Made by a program: the position numbers and the translations under genes | Shown: in pieces, positions 36,899-46,007 of the stretch | How positions within the stretch are numbered: position 1 is the first letter of the stretch | Layout of the letters: every line of letters starts with the position of its first letter | Assembly: GCF_014197135.1 (NCBI RefSeq) | Contig: NZ_JACIFA010000013.1 | Coordinates: forward strand, 1-64,000 | Direction: 5' to 3' | Length of the DNA: 64,000 nt | DNA from: Sphingomonas zeae | GTDB lineage: Bacteria; Pseudomonadota; Alphaproteobacteria; Sphingomonadales; Sphingomonadaceae | Notes under the pieces: generated by a model | Databases searched by the model: none | What the model was told of the DNA's origin: nothing | What the model saw: the letters and a program-made list of their open reading frames with translations, nothing else

Positions 36899-37759
36899 CT
36901 AGGTGCCGCGGACCAACAGTCGGCGGATGGCCGAACGCTCGTCGTCGGCGCGCGCCACCAGCCACAGCGTCGTGGGTTCGGGGCCGATCAGCGGGCGCAG
37001 CCCGGGCTGGGGCGGTTGCCGCGCCACCCCGAAGAACGAGGGGATCGTTGCTTGCCCGCCGACGGTCGGCTTGAGCGGACGGCCGTCGAAACCGGTCGCG
37101 ACGAGTTCGACGATGCCTTGCAACGGCGCGAACGTCTGGTCGTACAACTGGGGGTTCACCCCGCGCGGAAAGACGGCGATCGCCCGTCCGGACAAGTCGC
37201 CAGGCGCGATCGGCGCGCTGCCGAACAGCGGATCGCCGGCCACGAATTGCAAATAGCGTTGCAGCGTATCGACCGCCACCATCGCCAGCCCGGTGGAATC
37301 GAAGGGCGCGGTCGCGAAGGCGGCATCAATGTCGCCATGGCGCACCCGATCGATCAGATGCGGCGACCAGCCCACCTCCATCTCAACCGACAGCGACGGC
37401 AGATGCGCGGACAGCATCGTCAGCATGTCGCCGACCGCAGCGATCCGGCCGCTATAGGGCGGTGCGCCCACCCGCAGCCGGTTTACCACGGCGCCGCGGA
37501 TCATCGCCACCTCGTTCAGCAGCGCCTTTTCCGTCGCCACCAGCCGTCGCGCATGGTCGAACATCCGCACGCCAGCGTCGGTCAGCTCCAGGCGTCGCCC
37601 GATGCGCCGGAACAGCGCGAATCCCAGGCGGTCCTCCAGCCCCTTCATCCGCTGCGACAGCCACGGCTGCGCGATGCCGAGCCGCGCGGCGGCGGCGGTA
37701 ACGGTGCCTTCCTCCGCTACGACCGCGAAGTGCAGCAGCTCGCGCAGGTCAAGCCGCAC
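36899..37759 (-). CDS. LysR-family transcriptional regulator
   Basis: 286 residues. The N-terminal HTH reads 'LRELLHFAVVAEEGTVTAAA' then 'ARLGIAQPWLSQRMKGLE'; a periplasmic-binding-like effector domain follows ('VGAPPYSGRIAAVGDML', 'HGDIDAAFATAPFDSTG'). Unusually for LysR it is not divergent from its likely targets but embedded in the minus-strand block, 50 bp after the acyl-CoA ligase and about 95 bp before the CaiB gene. It may activate the downstream genes from the gap at 36804-36898. Confidence 0.9.
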   Translation of the reverse strand: MRLDLRELLHFAVVAEEGTVTAAAARLGIAQPWLSQRMKGLEDRLGFALFRRIGRRLELTDAGVRMFDHARRLVATEKALLNEVAMIRGAVVNRLRVGAPPYSGRIAAVGDMLTMLSAHLPSLSVEMEVGWSPHLIDRVRHGDIDAAFATAPFDSTGLAMVAVDTLQRYLQFVAGDPLFGSAPIAPGDLSGRAIAVFPRGVNPQLYDQTFAPLQGIVELVATGFDGRPLKPTVGGQATIPSFFGVARQPPQPGLRPLIGPEPTTLWLVARADDERSAIRRLLVRGT

Positions 37760-37809
37760 GGTTGATCCCCGCGCGCCCTGCTCCGGCCTGCGTCCCGCGC
37801 CGCACGGCC

Positions 37810-39417
37810 TCAGTCCGTGATCGAGGCCACATGGCGTGCCTCGGCCAGCGCCTCGCGCAGCGCGGCGCGGCGCACTTTGCCGGCGGCATTGCGCGGCAGC
37901 AGATCGGTAACGTGGAGCACGCGCGGCAATTTGTAGCGGGCCAGCCGTCCGTCAAGCCATTCGTGAATCGCCGCCAGCGTCAGCGTCGCACCCGATCGCG
38001 GTACGACACAGGCCGTCACCACCTGCCCCCAATGAGGATGGTCGAGCCCGATGACCGCGACATCGGCGATGTCGTCATGCAACGCCAGCAGCCGCTCGAC
38101 CTCGACCGGATAGATGTTCTCGCCGCCAGAGATGATGAGGTCGCCCAGCCGATCGAGCAGGAACAGATGGCCGGTATCATCCTGATAGCCGATGTCGCCG
38201 GTGTGCATCCAGCCATCGGCGGTATAGGCATCAGTGGTGGCGGCGGGATTGTGCCAATAGCCGGCGAACGTCGTCGGCGAGCGCAGCTGGACCTCGCCCT
38301 TGAACCCGGCAGGCAGGACGCGGCCGCTCGGATCCGCAATGCGGACCTCGGTGCCCGGGATGGCCCGGCCCACGGAGGCGCGCAGCACTTCGGGATCGTC
38401 GCATCGCTGTTCCAGCACGCAAATGTTGCCGCCCGCTTCAGTCATGCCGTAGCAATGGACGAAGCGGCAACGCAGGTGGCGGTCGGCGAGCGCCTGCAGG
38501 TCCGGCGTGATCGGGCTGCCGCCGTACATCAGCGTTTCCAGACAGCGAAGGTCGGCGGTCGCCACCGCAGGCAGTTCCAAAACGATCCGCAGCGCGGCGG
38601 GCACCAGGAAGATGCGGGTGACGCGATGCGCGCCGATCGCATGCAGGATTCCCGGCGCATCGAAGGCAGGCAGCAGGACGATGGTGGCACCGACAGCCAG
38701 CGCCTCCAGCGCGATACCGCAGCCCGAGACGTGGAACATCGGCATTGCGACCAGCACGACATCCTGCGCCCGCGTACCGATCCACCAGCGCGCCGGATCG
38801 GCACCCAACCGCGCGACATGGATTGAATAGCGTTCGTTGGTGATGACCACGCCCTTGGGGAAACCAGTGGTGCCTGATGTGTACAATTGGACAAAACCGG
38901 CGGCCGGGTCGTAGGGGGGCAGGCTTGCCGCCCCCTGCCCCGCTGCCGCCTGCGCCGCGGCCCAGCCTGTCAGCGTCGCCAGACCGTCTGACAGGATCAC
39001 GCCGGCTGGCCCCGTTCCGGCACCCGTACCGCCGGGGACATGATGCGGCGCGAACTCCGGTTCGACGAACAGCCATTGCGCCTCGCTGTCGGCGAGCACG
39101 AAAGCGATTTCCTGCGCCGACAACCGCCAGTTCACCGGCACCAGGCAAGTGCCCGTGCGCATCGCGGCGAGCAGGAGCACCAAACAGGAATCGCTGTTCC
39201 GGCCGAGGTAGGCGATGCGTGTTCCCGGCGTCGTAACGCGAGCGATCGCGCAGGCAACCTGATCGGCCAGCCGGTCGAGATCGCCGTAGCTAAGTATCCT
39301 GCCTCCGAAATGGACCGCAGCGCGCGCGGAATCGCACCGCGCCACCGCGACCACCGCAGCGTCGACCGCGTTCGCTGCATTCGCAGCTCGCCACGGAGCT
39401 TCGTCCGCCGGGTGCAT
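37810..39417 (-). CDS. AMP-forming acyl-CoA ligase
   Basis: 535 residues of the ANL superfamily. Core motifs: P-loop YTSGTTGFPKG (about residue 170), 'HCYGMTEAGGNICVLE', GWMHTGDIGYQ, 'DRLGDLIISGGENIYPVEVE', and the catalytic lysine in LPRNAAGKVRR near the C-terminus. It activates a carboxylic acid through an adenylate to its CoA thioester in the cytoplasm. The ATG at 39417 shares a base with the stop of the preceding phosphotransferase (TGATG), indicating coupling; the longer upstream frame is a shadow. The acid substrate cannot be read from sequence. Confidence 0.92.
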   Translation of the reverse strand: MHPADEAPWRAANAANAVDAAVVAVARCDSARAAVHFGGRILSYGDLDRLADQVACAIARVTTPGTRIAYLGRNSDSCLVLLLAAMRTGTCLVPVNWRLSAQEIAFVLADSEAQWLFVEPEFAPHHVPGGTGAGTGPAGVILSDGLATLTGWAAAQAAAGQGAASLPPYDPAAGFVQLYTSGTTGFPKGVVITNERYSIHVARLGADPARWWIGTRAQDVVLVAMPMFHVSGCGIALEALAVGATIVLLPAFDAPGILHAIGAHRVTRIFLVPAALRIVLELPAVATADLRCLETLMYGGSPITPDLQALADRHLRCRFVHCYGMTEAGGNICVLEQRCDDPEVLRASVGRAIPGTEVRIADPSGRVLPAGFKGEVQLRSPTTFAGYWHNPAATTDAYTADGWMHTGDIGYQDDTGHLFLLDRLGDLIISGGENIYPVEVERLLALHDDIADVAVIGLDHPHWGQVVTACVVPRSGATLTLAAIHEWLDGRLARYKLPRVLHVTDLLPRNAAGKVRRAALREALAEARHVASITD

Positions 39418-40577
39418 CACGCGAAGAACCTGTCGAGCGCGCGATGGTCGTCGATCGTCGCGCGGCACCTGGCCAGCTTGTTCAGGAACATCTGCGTGCC
39501 GCGGTCGGTGCTGAGCACGGCGTTCATCCCGATGACGACGTTCTGCAACCCGATGAACGTGCCGAACAGGAAGTCGTCGACGCATTGGTCGTACGAATAG
39601 TCCCGCACTCCTAGTTCACATAACCGCGCGTGATAGGCGCCCAGCGCTTCGTCCTGTACCGCGCGGCGCGTCTCGGTGGGCACGCTACACCCCAGGAACA
39701 GACCGGTGTCCCGCCCGGGATGCGCGGTGGCGAACGTCTGCCAGTCGAGCACGACACTGTGCCCGCCGTCGAACAGCATGTTGTCGAGGCGATAGTCGCT
39801 GTGCGTCAGCGCAGCGGGGCGGCCGGCGGCGCAGCTCCAGTCGGGATAATGCGGCGCGAAACGTTCGATCACCGTCATGTCTTCGGCGGTGAACAGCGCC
39901 TGGTGCCGCTCCTTCAGCCGCGCGACGGCGCGCGCCATATTGCCCGCCAGCACGGGCTTGAGCTCGGCGGATATTGGCTTCAGCCAGCCATCGCGCAGCA
40001 GGTCGCTGTTCCACAGCGGCGCGTGCAGCCCGGCAAGGCCGGCCATGCATTCGATCGCCTGCGCGCGCGTGCAGCCCGTGAACTCGTCACCGGCGACGCT
40101 GTCGGGGAAATCCTCCAGCAGCAGCGAGAATTCGTCCTCCTCGTCGCTCAGCCAGGTGGCATAGGCGCGCGGTGTGCGGATCGGCAGGTCGCTGGCGAAT
40201 TGCGCGTAGAAGCGCACCTCGGCACCGTAGAAGCCGGGTCGTCCCGCAATGCCGAAGCCGCGCTTGCCCAGTTGCCGGCTCGCGGGGCTGTCGCCGGTGC
40301 ATTTGAAAACGACGCTGCGCGGGGTCCCCGGTGCGGGATCCACATGGCGAAGCGCAAGGCGATAGGTGTTGCCCATCAGCCCCGACCCCAGCGGCGTCGC
40401 ATCGAAGCCGGTCAGGGTCACATCGTGCCCAGCCGCGTTCAGCCGCCGTTCGATCCAGCCGGCGTCCACCGCCGCGATCGAGTGCGGCGTGTTGTCGCGG
40501 TCGATATGACGGTGGACGCCATCCAGAGCGCGGGTCAGCAGCGTTTCGTGCGCCATGGGATCAGCGCCAATTGGCAT
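39417..40577 (-). CDS. APH-like phosphotransferase family protein
   Basis: 386 residues of the aminoglycoside phosphotransferase/choline kinase fold. The catalytic loop is ALTHSDYRLDNMLF (Brenner-type HxDxxxxN) and the metal-binding aspartate is in VVLDWQTF. The N-terminal lobe has 'LGSGLMGNTYRLAL'. In a CoA-degradation block this is more likely an acyl or hydroxyacyl kinase of the LvaA/ACAD10-11 type than an antibiotic kinase. The start at 40577 overlaps the preceding gene by 17 bp; ATG 40556 is an alternative. It overlaps the acyl-CoA ligase start (TGATG). Confidence 0.85.
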   Translation of the reverse strand: MPIGADPMAHETLLTRALDGVHRHIDRDNTPHSIAAVDAGWIERRLNAAGHDVTLTGFDATPLGSGLMGNTYRLALRHVDPAPGTPRSVVFKCTGDSPASRQLGKRGFGIAGRPGFYGAEVRFYAQFASDLPIRTPRAYATWLSDEEDEFSLLLEDFPDSVAGDEFTGCTRAQAIECMAGLAGLHAPLWNSDLLRDGWLKPISAELKPVLAGNMARAVARLKERHQALFTAEDMTVIERFAPHYPDWSCAAGRPAALTHSDYRLDNMLFDGGHSVVLDWQTFATAHPGRDTGLFLGCSVPTETRRAVQDEALGAYHARLCELGVRDYSYDQCVDDFLFGTFIGLQNVVIGMNAVLSTDRGTQMFLNKLARCRATIDDHRALDRFFA

Positions 40578-41724
40578 CTTGCAACCCCAGATCCGGCCAT
40601 GCGCCGGTGATTTCGGTGTTGAGAATGCCCCAACCCGTGCCCCCGGTGACCGGATCAGACACCCGGATCAGGATGTCGCGCAGCTGGTGTACCGCCTCGC
40701 ACGCTGCGGGATCGCCGGTATCGGGCAGCATGTCCCCTTCCACATGCAGCGCACCGCGCGCCTCGCCGTGATAATGGCCGCCATAGCCATTGTAGAGCCC
40801 CATGCCGAGGCACACCCGCGACTGACCGGCGATCTCGATATGGATCGGCCGCTCGCTGCCGTCGCGCAGGACGAGGAGCATATGCCCGCCCAGCGGCTCG
40901 CGCGTTGCGGGGTCGTAGCGCAGGTCGAAGCGGGTTTCGCGCACGTGCTGCACCCCGCCTGAAGGGCCGGGCGCGAAGATCTTGCTTTCATTGACGATCT
41001 GCGATCCGCGCGCGCTATGGGTCTCCCAGCAGAACATGTGCAGGCGATACGGCTGGCCGTCCGGCAGCGTCAGCACGCACGGCGACCAGATCAGTCGATA
41101 TTGCAGCCCGACGGGCATCCGGCCGCGGTCCGGCGTTTCCGGCGATGCGGGACCGGTATTCTGCTTGATCCCCCAACTGTGGTCGCGAAAGCCGAACCCG
41201 CCTGGCGCCTCGATCGCAATCCTCCGGCCTTCGACCTCGACCCAGCCGGTCGCCTCGGTGCACAGGACGTAGCGCATGTCCTCCTGCACCGTGCGATAGC
41301 CGCGCGTCACGACGGAGCGATCCTCCTGCCACGGCCGGTCGATCACCCGCTGGGTGATGTCGAAGCTGATCGGCTGATGCTCGGTCGGCTCCAGGATCGC
41401 ACGGGTGGCTTTGAGCGGCTCCACCACCTCGAGGCGGAACGGGCCGACCGCCATGTCCATCGGCCGCGGCGCCAGCCGGCGGCTGAACCGCACGTTGCGC
41501 TGCGTGCGCCCGATCGCAATGCCCGCGAACCCGTCCATCACGTTACGGTTGACGTATTTGCCAAGGCCCCAATGCAGCGCAAACCCGTCGTCCTTCGCGA
41601 TGACGCAGCCATAGGCGCGCTCGGTCCAGGCGGGGTCGGATGTCGCGACATTGGCGAACGTCTCGGTCGTCTGGTGGCAGAAGAGCTCGTCCGCCTCAGT
41701 CAGTTGCCCTACGGATTTTTCCAA
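40561..41724 (-). CDS. Uncharacterised tandem-domain protein (DUF7064/7065-like)
   Basis: 387 residues with no catalytic motif I recognise. The sequence looks beta-rich with two halves: 'ERAYGCVIAKDDGFALHWGL' and 'MDMAVGPFRLEVVEPLKATR', then 'GFGFRDHSWGIKQNTG' and 'MFCWETHSARGSQIVNESKI'. Conserved-looking tryptophan and histidine residues (RDHSWG, CWETH) suggest a lipocalin-like or CrtC-like hydrophobic ligand fold, but this is tentative. It is the first gene of the minus-strand block, diverging from an acyl-CoA dehydrogenase across a 117-bp gap that holds a CCCGCCTAAAGG box 48 bp from its start. Confidence 0.6.
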   Translation of the reverse strand: MEKSVGQLTEADELFCHQTTETFANVATSDPAWTERAYGCVIAKDDGFALHWGLGKYVNRNVMDGFAGIAIGRTQRNVRFSRRLAPRPMDMAVGPFRLEVVEPLKATRAILEPTEHQPISFDITQRVIDRPWQEDRSVVTRGYRTVQEDMRYVLCTEATGWVEVEGRRIAIEAPGGFGFRDHSWGIKQNTGPASPETPDRGRMPVGLQYRLIWSPCVLTLPDGQPYRLHMFCWETHSARGSQIVNESKIFAPGPSGGVQHVRETRFDLRYDPATREPLGGHMLLVLRDGSERPIHIEIAGQSRVCLGMGLYNGYGGHYHGEARGALHVEGDMLPDTGDPAACEAVHQLRDILIRVSDPVTGGTGWGILNTEITGAWPDLGLQDANWR

Positions 41725-41771
41725 TCGGCCTCTCCTTTTCAGCGACGATAGCGCGGCGCGCCCGTACCAAA

Positions 41772-41787
41772 CCCGCCTAAAGGCGGG
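41772..41787. promoter_or_regulatory. CCCGCCTAAAGGCGGG box 1
   Basis: Inverted repeat CCCGCCT-AA-AGGCGGG between the divergent genes starting at 41724 and 41842. A 15-of-16 copy lies at 45917-45932, before the other acyl-CoA dehydrogenase and the LuxR/LAL gene. Probable operator of that regulator (inference). Confidence 0.65.
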
Positions 41788-41841
41788 GGATCAGCCTCTT
41801 CGTACCGAATTAACCCGCTGACCTACGGAGAGGAATGATCG

Positions 41842-43401
41842 ATGCACAATCAGGTCCCGCCCCCGGGCGATTACAATGCGCTGACGCTCAACGTGCCGCT
41901 CTGCGAGGCGGTCGAACGTGCCGGTGCGGGATGGGCGATGGATCGCATGGCCGCGCTCGGCGCGATCGTCGGCAGCCGCGAGGCGCGTCACCATGCCGTA
42001 CGCACTGACAGCCATCCGCCGGTCTTGCACCGCTATGATGCCGCCGGCGAACGGATCAACCAGATCGAGCGCGATCCGTCGTGGCACTGGCTGGTAGACC
42101 GCACGCTTGATTTCGATCTTCACGGCCTGACCGTGCGGCACGGCCTCTCCAATACCCATGCGGCGCGCGCGGCGATGATCCTGCTGTGGGGCGAGGTCAG
42201 CCTGCCGACGATCTGCCCGGTGTCGGCCAATTACGCGATGGTTCCCGCTTTATCGGTCGAGCCGGCGATCCAGCGGCAATGGCTGGAGGCGCTGACCACC
42301 ACCGATCGCGGCAAGCTGGCATTCGCCGGCGCGTCGATGACCGAAAGGCAGGGTGGATCGGACATCCGCCAGACCGCGACCGTCGCGACGCCACAAGCCG
42401 ACGGATCGTACGTGCTCGATGGCGACAAATGGTTCGTGACCTGTCCGTGGGCCGACCTGTTCCTGGTCCTCGCGCGAGCGCCTGGCGGCCTCACCTGCTT
42501 CCTCGCTGATGCCCGCCAAGGCGGCTTTTTTACGGAGCGGCTCAAGGACAAGCTCGGCTGGCACGGGCTCGGCGTCGGCGAGGTGCAGCTGCGCGGCGTT
42601 GCAGCGCAACGGGTCGGCGAGGAAGGGCGCGGGGTCGGCGCGATCATGCGAATGATCACCTATACCCGGCTCGACGTGCTGCTGGAAAACTGTGCATCGA
42701 TTCGCACCGGCACGCTGCGCGCGATCCATTACGCGCGCCACCGCACGACGTTCGGTCGCCGGCTGGTTGATCAGCCGCTGATGACCAACGTGCTGACCGA
42801 TCTGGCGCTGGAATCGGAGGCGGCGACCGCGGCGGGGATGCGGGTCGCGCAAAGCTATGACGTGCCGGACTCGCAATACGGCCGCATCGCGCTAACTCTG
42901 ATGAAATACTGGGTTTCCAAGCGCGCGGCGCCGCACGCGGCCGAAGCGCTCGAGTGCCTGGGCGGCAACGGCTATGTCGAGGCGTCCGGCATGCCGCGGC
43001 TGTTGCGCGATTCCGTCGTCGGATCGGTGTGGGAAGGGTCCGGCAACATAGCCGCGCTCGACGTGCTGCGCGCGATCCGGTCCGGCGGCAGCGCCTTCGA
43101 CGCCTTCCGTGACGAATGCTGCAAGGCGCGCGGCGGCAACAGGTCACTCGACAGCGAACTGGATGACGTGTTCGACGATGCGGTGGCCTGGGCCGCTTCG
43201 GAAGATGCGGAATGGACCGCGCGGCTGATGGTCGAACGACTGGCATTGGTGTTGCAGGCCAGCCTGCTGATGCAGACCGCGCCGAACGCGGTCGCCGACG
43301 CCTTCTGCCATGCGCGCTTGGCCAACCGCGGCGCGACCTATGGACGTGTGCCGCTGTCCAGCTTCGCAACCGAAATCCTGGATCGCGCGCTACCCGCCTG
43401 A
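41842..43401 (+). CDS. AidB-like acyl-CoA dehydrogenase family protein
   Basis: 519 residues, longer than a typical acyl-CoA dehydrogenase and close to the AidB size. 'ASMTERQGGSDIRQT', 'KWFVTCPWADLFLVLAR' and 'SVVGSVWEGSGNIAALDVLR' match the AidB branch, which has extra N-terminal helices. It presumably binds FAD and could desaturate a bulky acyl-CoA. It is divergent from the uncharacterised protein, with box 1 about 55-70 bp upstream, and ends 6 bp from the convergent LuxR/LAL gene. A role in alkylation repair is unlikely here given the context. Confidence 0.88.
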   Translation: MHNQVPPPGDYNALTLNVPLCEAVERAGAGWAMDRMAALGAIVGSREARHHAVRTDSHPPVLHRYDAAGERINQIERDPSWHWLVDRTLDFDLHGLTVRHGLSNTHAARAAMILLWGEVSLPTICPVSANYAMVPALSVEPAIQRQWLEALTTTDRGKLAFAGASMTERQGGSDIRQTATVATPQADGSYVLDGDKWFVTCPWADLFLVLARAPGGLTCFLADARQGGFFTERLKDKLGWHGLGVGEVQLRGVAAQRVGEEGRGVGAIMRMITYTRLDVLLENCASIRTGTLRAIHYARHRTTFGRRLVDQPLMTNVLTDLALESEAATAAGMRVAQSYDVPDSQYGRIALTLMKYWVSKRAAPHAAEALECLGGNGYVEASGMPRLLRDSVVGSVWEGSGNIAALDVLRAIRSGGSAFDAFRDECCKARGGNRSLDSELDDVFDDAVAWAASEDAEWTARLMVERLALVLQASLLMQTAPNAVADAFCHARLANRGATYGRVPLSSFATEILDRALPA

Positions 43402-43407
43402 CGCAGG

Positions 43408-45906
43408 TTACGCCCCCGCCATACGCGCGATGGCGGCGGTGCGCGACTTGACGTCCAGTTTCTGGAAGACGTTGCGCAGATGCCATTTCACGGTAACCTC
43501 GGACACGCCCATCCGCCCGCCGATCTCGTGATTGGACAGCCCGCCGGCGACCAGCGCCATGATGTCGCGCTCCTTGCGCGTCAGGCCGGCGATCGGCGGA
43601 ATGGCAGCTGGCGATCCGGGCATTCGGCCGCGCGCGACGGGCAACGGCCCTGCGGCGCCGCTGATCAGCGCAGTGACCAGCCCGGCCTGCGCGGCGGTAA
43701 AGCCCGGCCGCGTCACCTGTTCGTGCAGCATCTCGGCGATCGGCAGCAGCATTGCGCGCTCGTCGCGGATCAGCTGGTGCAGCTGCACGCCTCCGATCCC
43801 CGCCTCGCACTGCCAGAACAGCCGGCAGGCCGCGTCGCGATTGCCGTCCGCGATGGCGGCACCGACGCGGATCAGCATCGCCTCCGTCCAGCGGCGGGCG
43901 CGGCCTGCGATCTGCGTGCGTTGCACGATCGGCTGCGCGATCGCAAGCGCCTCGCGCGGGTTGCCCAGCGCCAGTAACAGCCGGGCACTGGTAAAGCGCA
44001 GATCCTCGTCGAAGCGCCGGCCGAACTGCACCTTGCCGCTGACGGTGCGGATCTGCTCCAATTCGTCCCGCAGCATCGGCAACCGGCTGCGATCGCCGGC
44101 CTGCAGCGTCAGTTGGATCGCCGCCACTCGCAGCATGTAGCGGCTGCGATCGCCCGACCGGCGGCCGGCGATCCGGGCGGCCCGGTCAAGCAGGCCGAGC
44201 GCGCCGTCGAGTCCATCCATGCCCAGCACGCATCGCCCCGCAGTCGACCAACCGAGCACCATCGTGTCCGATGTCGCGTGGCGCGACGACAGGTCGATGC
44301 TGCCGCTGACGAGTTCGGTCGCTGCGGCGGTATGGCCGAGCAGTCGTTCGCAGGCCGCCAGCATGATGCTGACGGTATGGCGCACCAGCCCGCGCACCGC
44401 CGGCTCCTGCAGGGTCGACAGGAGCGTCCGCTTCGCCGCATCCAGGTTGCCGCGCTCGAGGTGCAGGAACACCCAGTACATCGCGCTCCACGCGCCTAGA
44501 AAGGGCGAACGCGCCGCGACGCTGGCGCTCGTCGCCCGCTCCAGCGCCTGCTGCATGTCGGCCAGCCGAAGATCGGCCAGATGCGAGGCAGCAAGCGCGT
44601 TCGCGATGGTCGCCCGTTGCAGCGCCGACCCATGGTCGCCCTCCAGCCAGTAATCCGCGCCGGTGCGCACCGCGCGCAGATCGTCGCGGCCGAAATCGGC
44701 CAAGAAGTCCTCGAACTTCACGTGATCCGCGCGAATGCCCTTTGCGCCGCTCTGTTCGCGCAAAAAGGTCCCGCGGATCAGGTCATGCGCGGGGCCGCTC
44801 TGCGGCACGTTGGCCAACCCGTTGTACAGGCTGTCGCCATCGTCCTGCACCAGCAGTACGTCGCCGAAGCGTGCAAAGATCTCGTCCGACTTCGCGTCGA
44901 GCAGGTCCGCGGCCTGGTCGGGCGCGCCCGCCAGGATGTAGCTTTGCGCCGCCCTCGGCCAGTCGGTGCGGTCGCGAAAGACGTCGCCCGCCCGGGAAAA
45001 TGCCGCCCTCTGGTCGGCGGGGCAATCACGCCGCCCGCGCGCGATCAGATATTCGACGAACAGCGGGTTGGGTCGTGGTGGCGGGCCGCCGGGCTTTTGC
45101 GTGCCCAGAAATGGGCAGGCGCGGATCGCCTCCTGCAGCGTCGCCGGTCCAGCATCCCCATGGATCGCCCCGACCAGCGCATCGTCGAGCGGCCATATCG
45201 GCGCGGTCAATGTGATGAACCGCTGCAGCTCGGGACGCAGCGGCGCCATCACCTGTTCGCCAAAATAGCTGACAAACTCGCGCGCATCGCCATGCATCCA
45301 GCGCGCTGCGGCCTCCAACCCGTGACCATCGCGCAGCACGTTGCGGATCAGCTGCCAGGCGCCGATCCAGCCTTCCGAGCGCCGCATCAGCATACGAAAA
45401 GCCGGCGACATCATTTCCGCCATGTCGAGTCGCAGCATCGCTGCCGCCTCGACATGAGTGAGGTTCAGATCGGCCATGCCATATTCGGCCATCCGTCCGC
45501 GCATCCGCAGCCCGCTGAGCGGGGAGTCCAGCATCCGGCTGCACGACAAGATCAGACGCGGCGATCGGGCGAGCACGTCATGCTCGGCGCGTAGCAGCAT
45601 CCGCTCCAGCACCGGCAGCGGCAGCAAATCGGCATCGTGCACCACAATCAGCGCCGGCTCGCCCTCCGCCCCGCCCAAGGCCCCGCCCCATGTATCGTCC
45701 GCGACGAGCGCCTCGATCTCCGCCGCCCGCGCCGCCCCCCCACGTACCATCCGCACTTGCCGTACCGTTGCGGCACGGGCGGCGATGTCGTCGAGCACCC
45801 ACGTCTTGCCAGAGGCGACCGGCGCGAACAGCAGCACCAGCGGCACGCGTGCGCTGTCGCGCAGCATGCGGTCCGCAACGGAGCGTAAACCGGGTCCTAG
45901 CTCCAT
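43408..45906 (-). CDS. Large LuxR-family ATPase regulator (MalT/LAL type)
   Basis: 832 residues. The N-terminal Walker A is APVASGKT (residues 28-35, K34), followed by a Walker B-like ALIVVHDAD, then a long helical TPR-like region, and a C-terminal LuxR HTH ('LTRKERDIMALVAGGLSNHE', 'IGGRMGVSEVTVKWHLRNVF'). LAL regulators are ATP-dependent activators triggered by an inducer such as a sugar or CoA-linked metabolite. It lies between two acyl-CoA dehydrogenase genes, both preceded by a near-identical 16-bp box, one of which sits 11 bp upstream of its own start. It probably controls both and itself. Confidence 0.92.
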   Translation of the reverse strand: MELGPGLRSVADRMLRDSARVPLVLLFAPVASGKTWVLDDIAARAATVRQVRMVRGGAARAAEIEALVADDTWGGALGGAEGEPALIVVHDADLLPLPVLERMLLRAEHDVLARSPRLILSCSRMLDSPLSGLRMRGRMAEYGMADLNLTHVEAAAMLRLDMAEMMSPAFRMLMRRSEGWIGAWQLIRNVLRDGHGLEAAARWMHGDAREFVSYFGEQVMAPLRPELQRFITLTAPIWPLDDALVGAIHGDAGPATLQEAIRACPFLGTQKPGGPPPRPNPLFVEYLIARGRRDCPADQRAAFSRAGDVFRDRTDWPRAAQSYILAGAPDQAADLLDAKSDEIFARFGDVLLVQDDGDSLYNGLANVPQSGPAHDLIRGTFLREQSGAKGIRADHVKFEDFLADFGRDDLRAVRTGADYWLEGDHGSALQRATIANALAASHLADLRLADMQQALERATSASVAARSPFLGAWSAMYWVFLHLERGNLDAAKRTLLSTLQEPAVRGLVRHTVSIMLAACERLLGHTAAATELVSGSIDLSSRHATSDTMVLGWSTAGRCVLGMDGLDGALGLLDRAARIAGRRSGDRSRYMLRVAAIQLTLQAGDRSRLPMLRDELEQIRTVSGKVQFGRRFDEDLRFTSARLLLALGNPREALAIAQPIVQRTQIAGRARRWTEAMLIRVGAAIADGNRDAACRLFWQCEAGIGGVQLHQLIRDERAMLLPIAEMLHEQVTRPGFTAAQAGLVTALISGAAGPLPVARGRMPGSPAAIPPIAGLTRKERDIMALVAGGLSNHEIGGRMGVSEVTVKWHLRNVFQKLDVKSRTAAIARMAGA

Positions 45907-45916
45907 GGATTCCCAT

Positions 45917-45932
45917 CCCGCCTAAAGGAGGG
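45917..45932. promoter_or_regulatory. CCCGCCTAAAGGAGGG box 2
   Basis: A copy of box 1 (41772-41787) with one change. It lies just upstream of the LuxR/LAL start on the minus strand and about 76 bp before the plus-strand acyl-CoA dehydrogenase. On the minus strand it reads CCCTCCTTTAGGCGGG, close enough to the start codon that it could also affect translation. Confidence 0.65.
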
Positions 45933-46007
45933 GTTTTTAATGCCGATCCGGCCGTAAGGCAATCCAAGCGGCAATGCACGACCGCACGGAAAAGGTAGAG
46001 ACGCGGG

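Noticed and set aside
39417..40577. Aminoglycoside resistance gene
   Set aside because: The APH fold is shared by many metabolic kinases, and the neighbours are acyl-CoA enzymes, so an antibiotic role is not supported.
41842..43401. AidB DNA-alkylation response gene
   Set aside because: The sequence resembles AidB, but the catabolic context and shared operator favour acyl-CoA metabolism.
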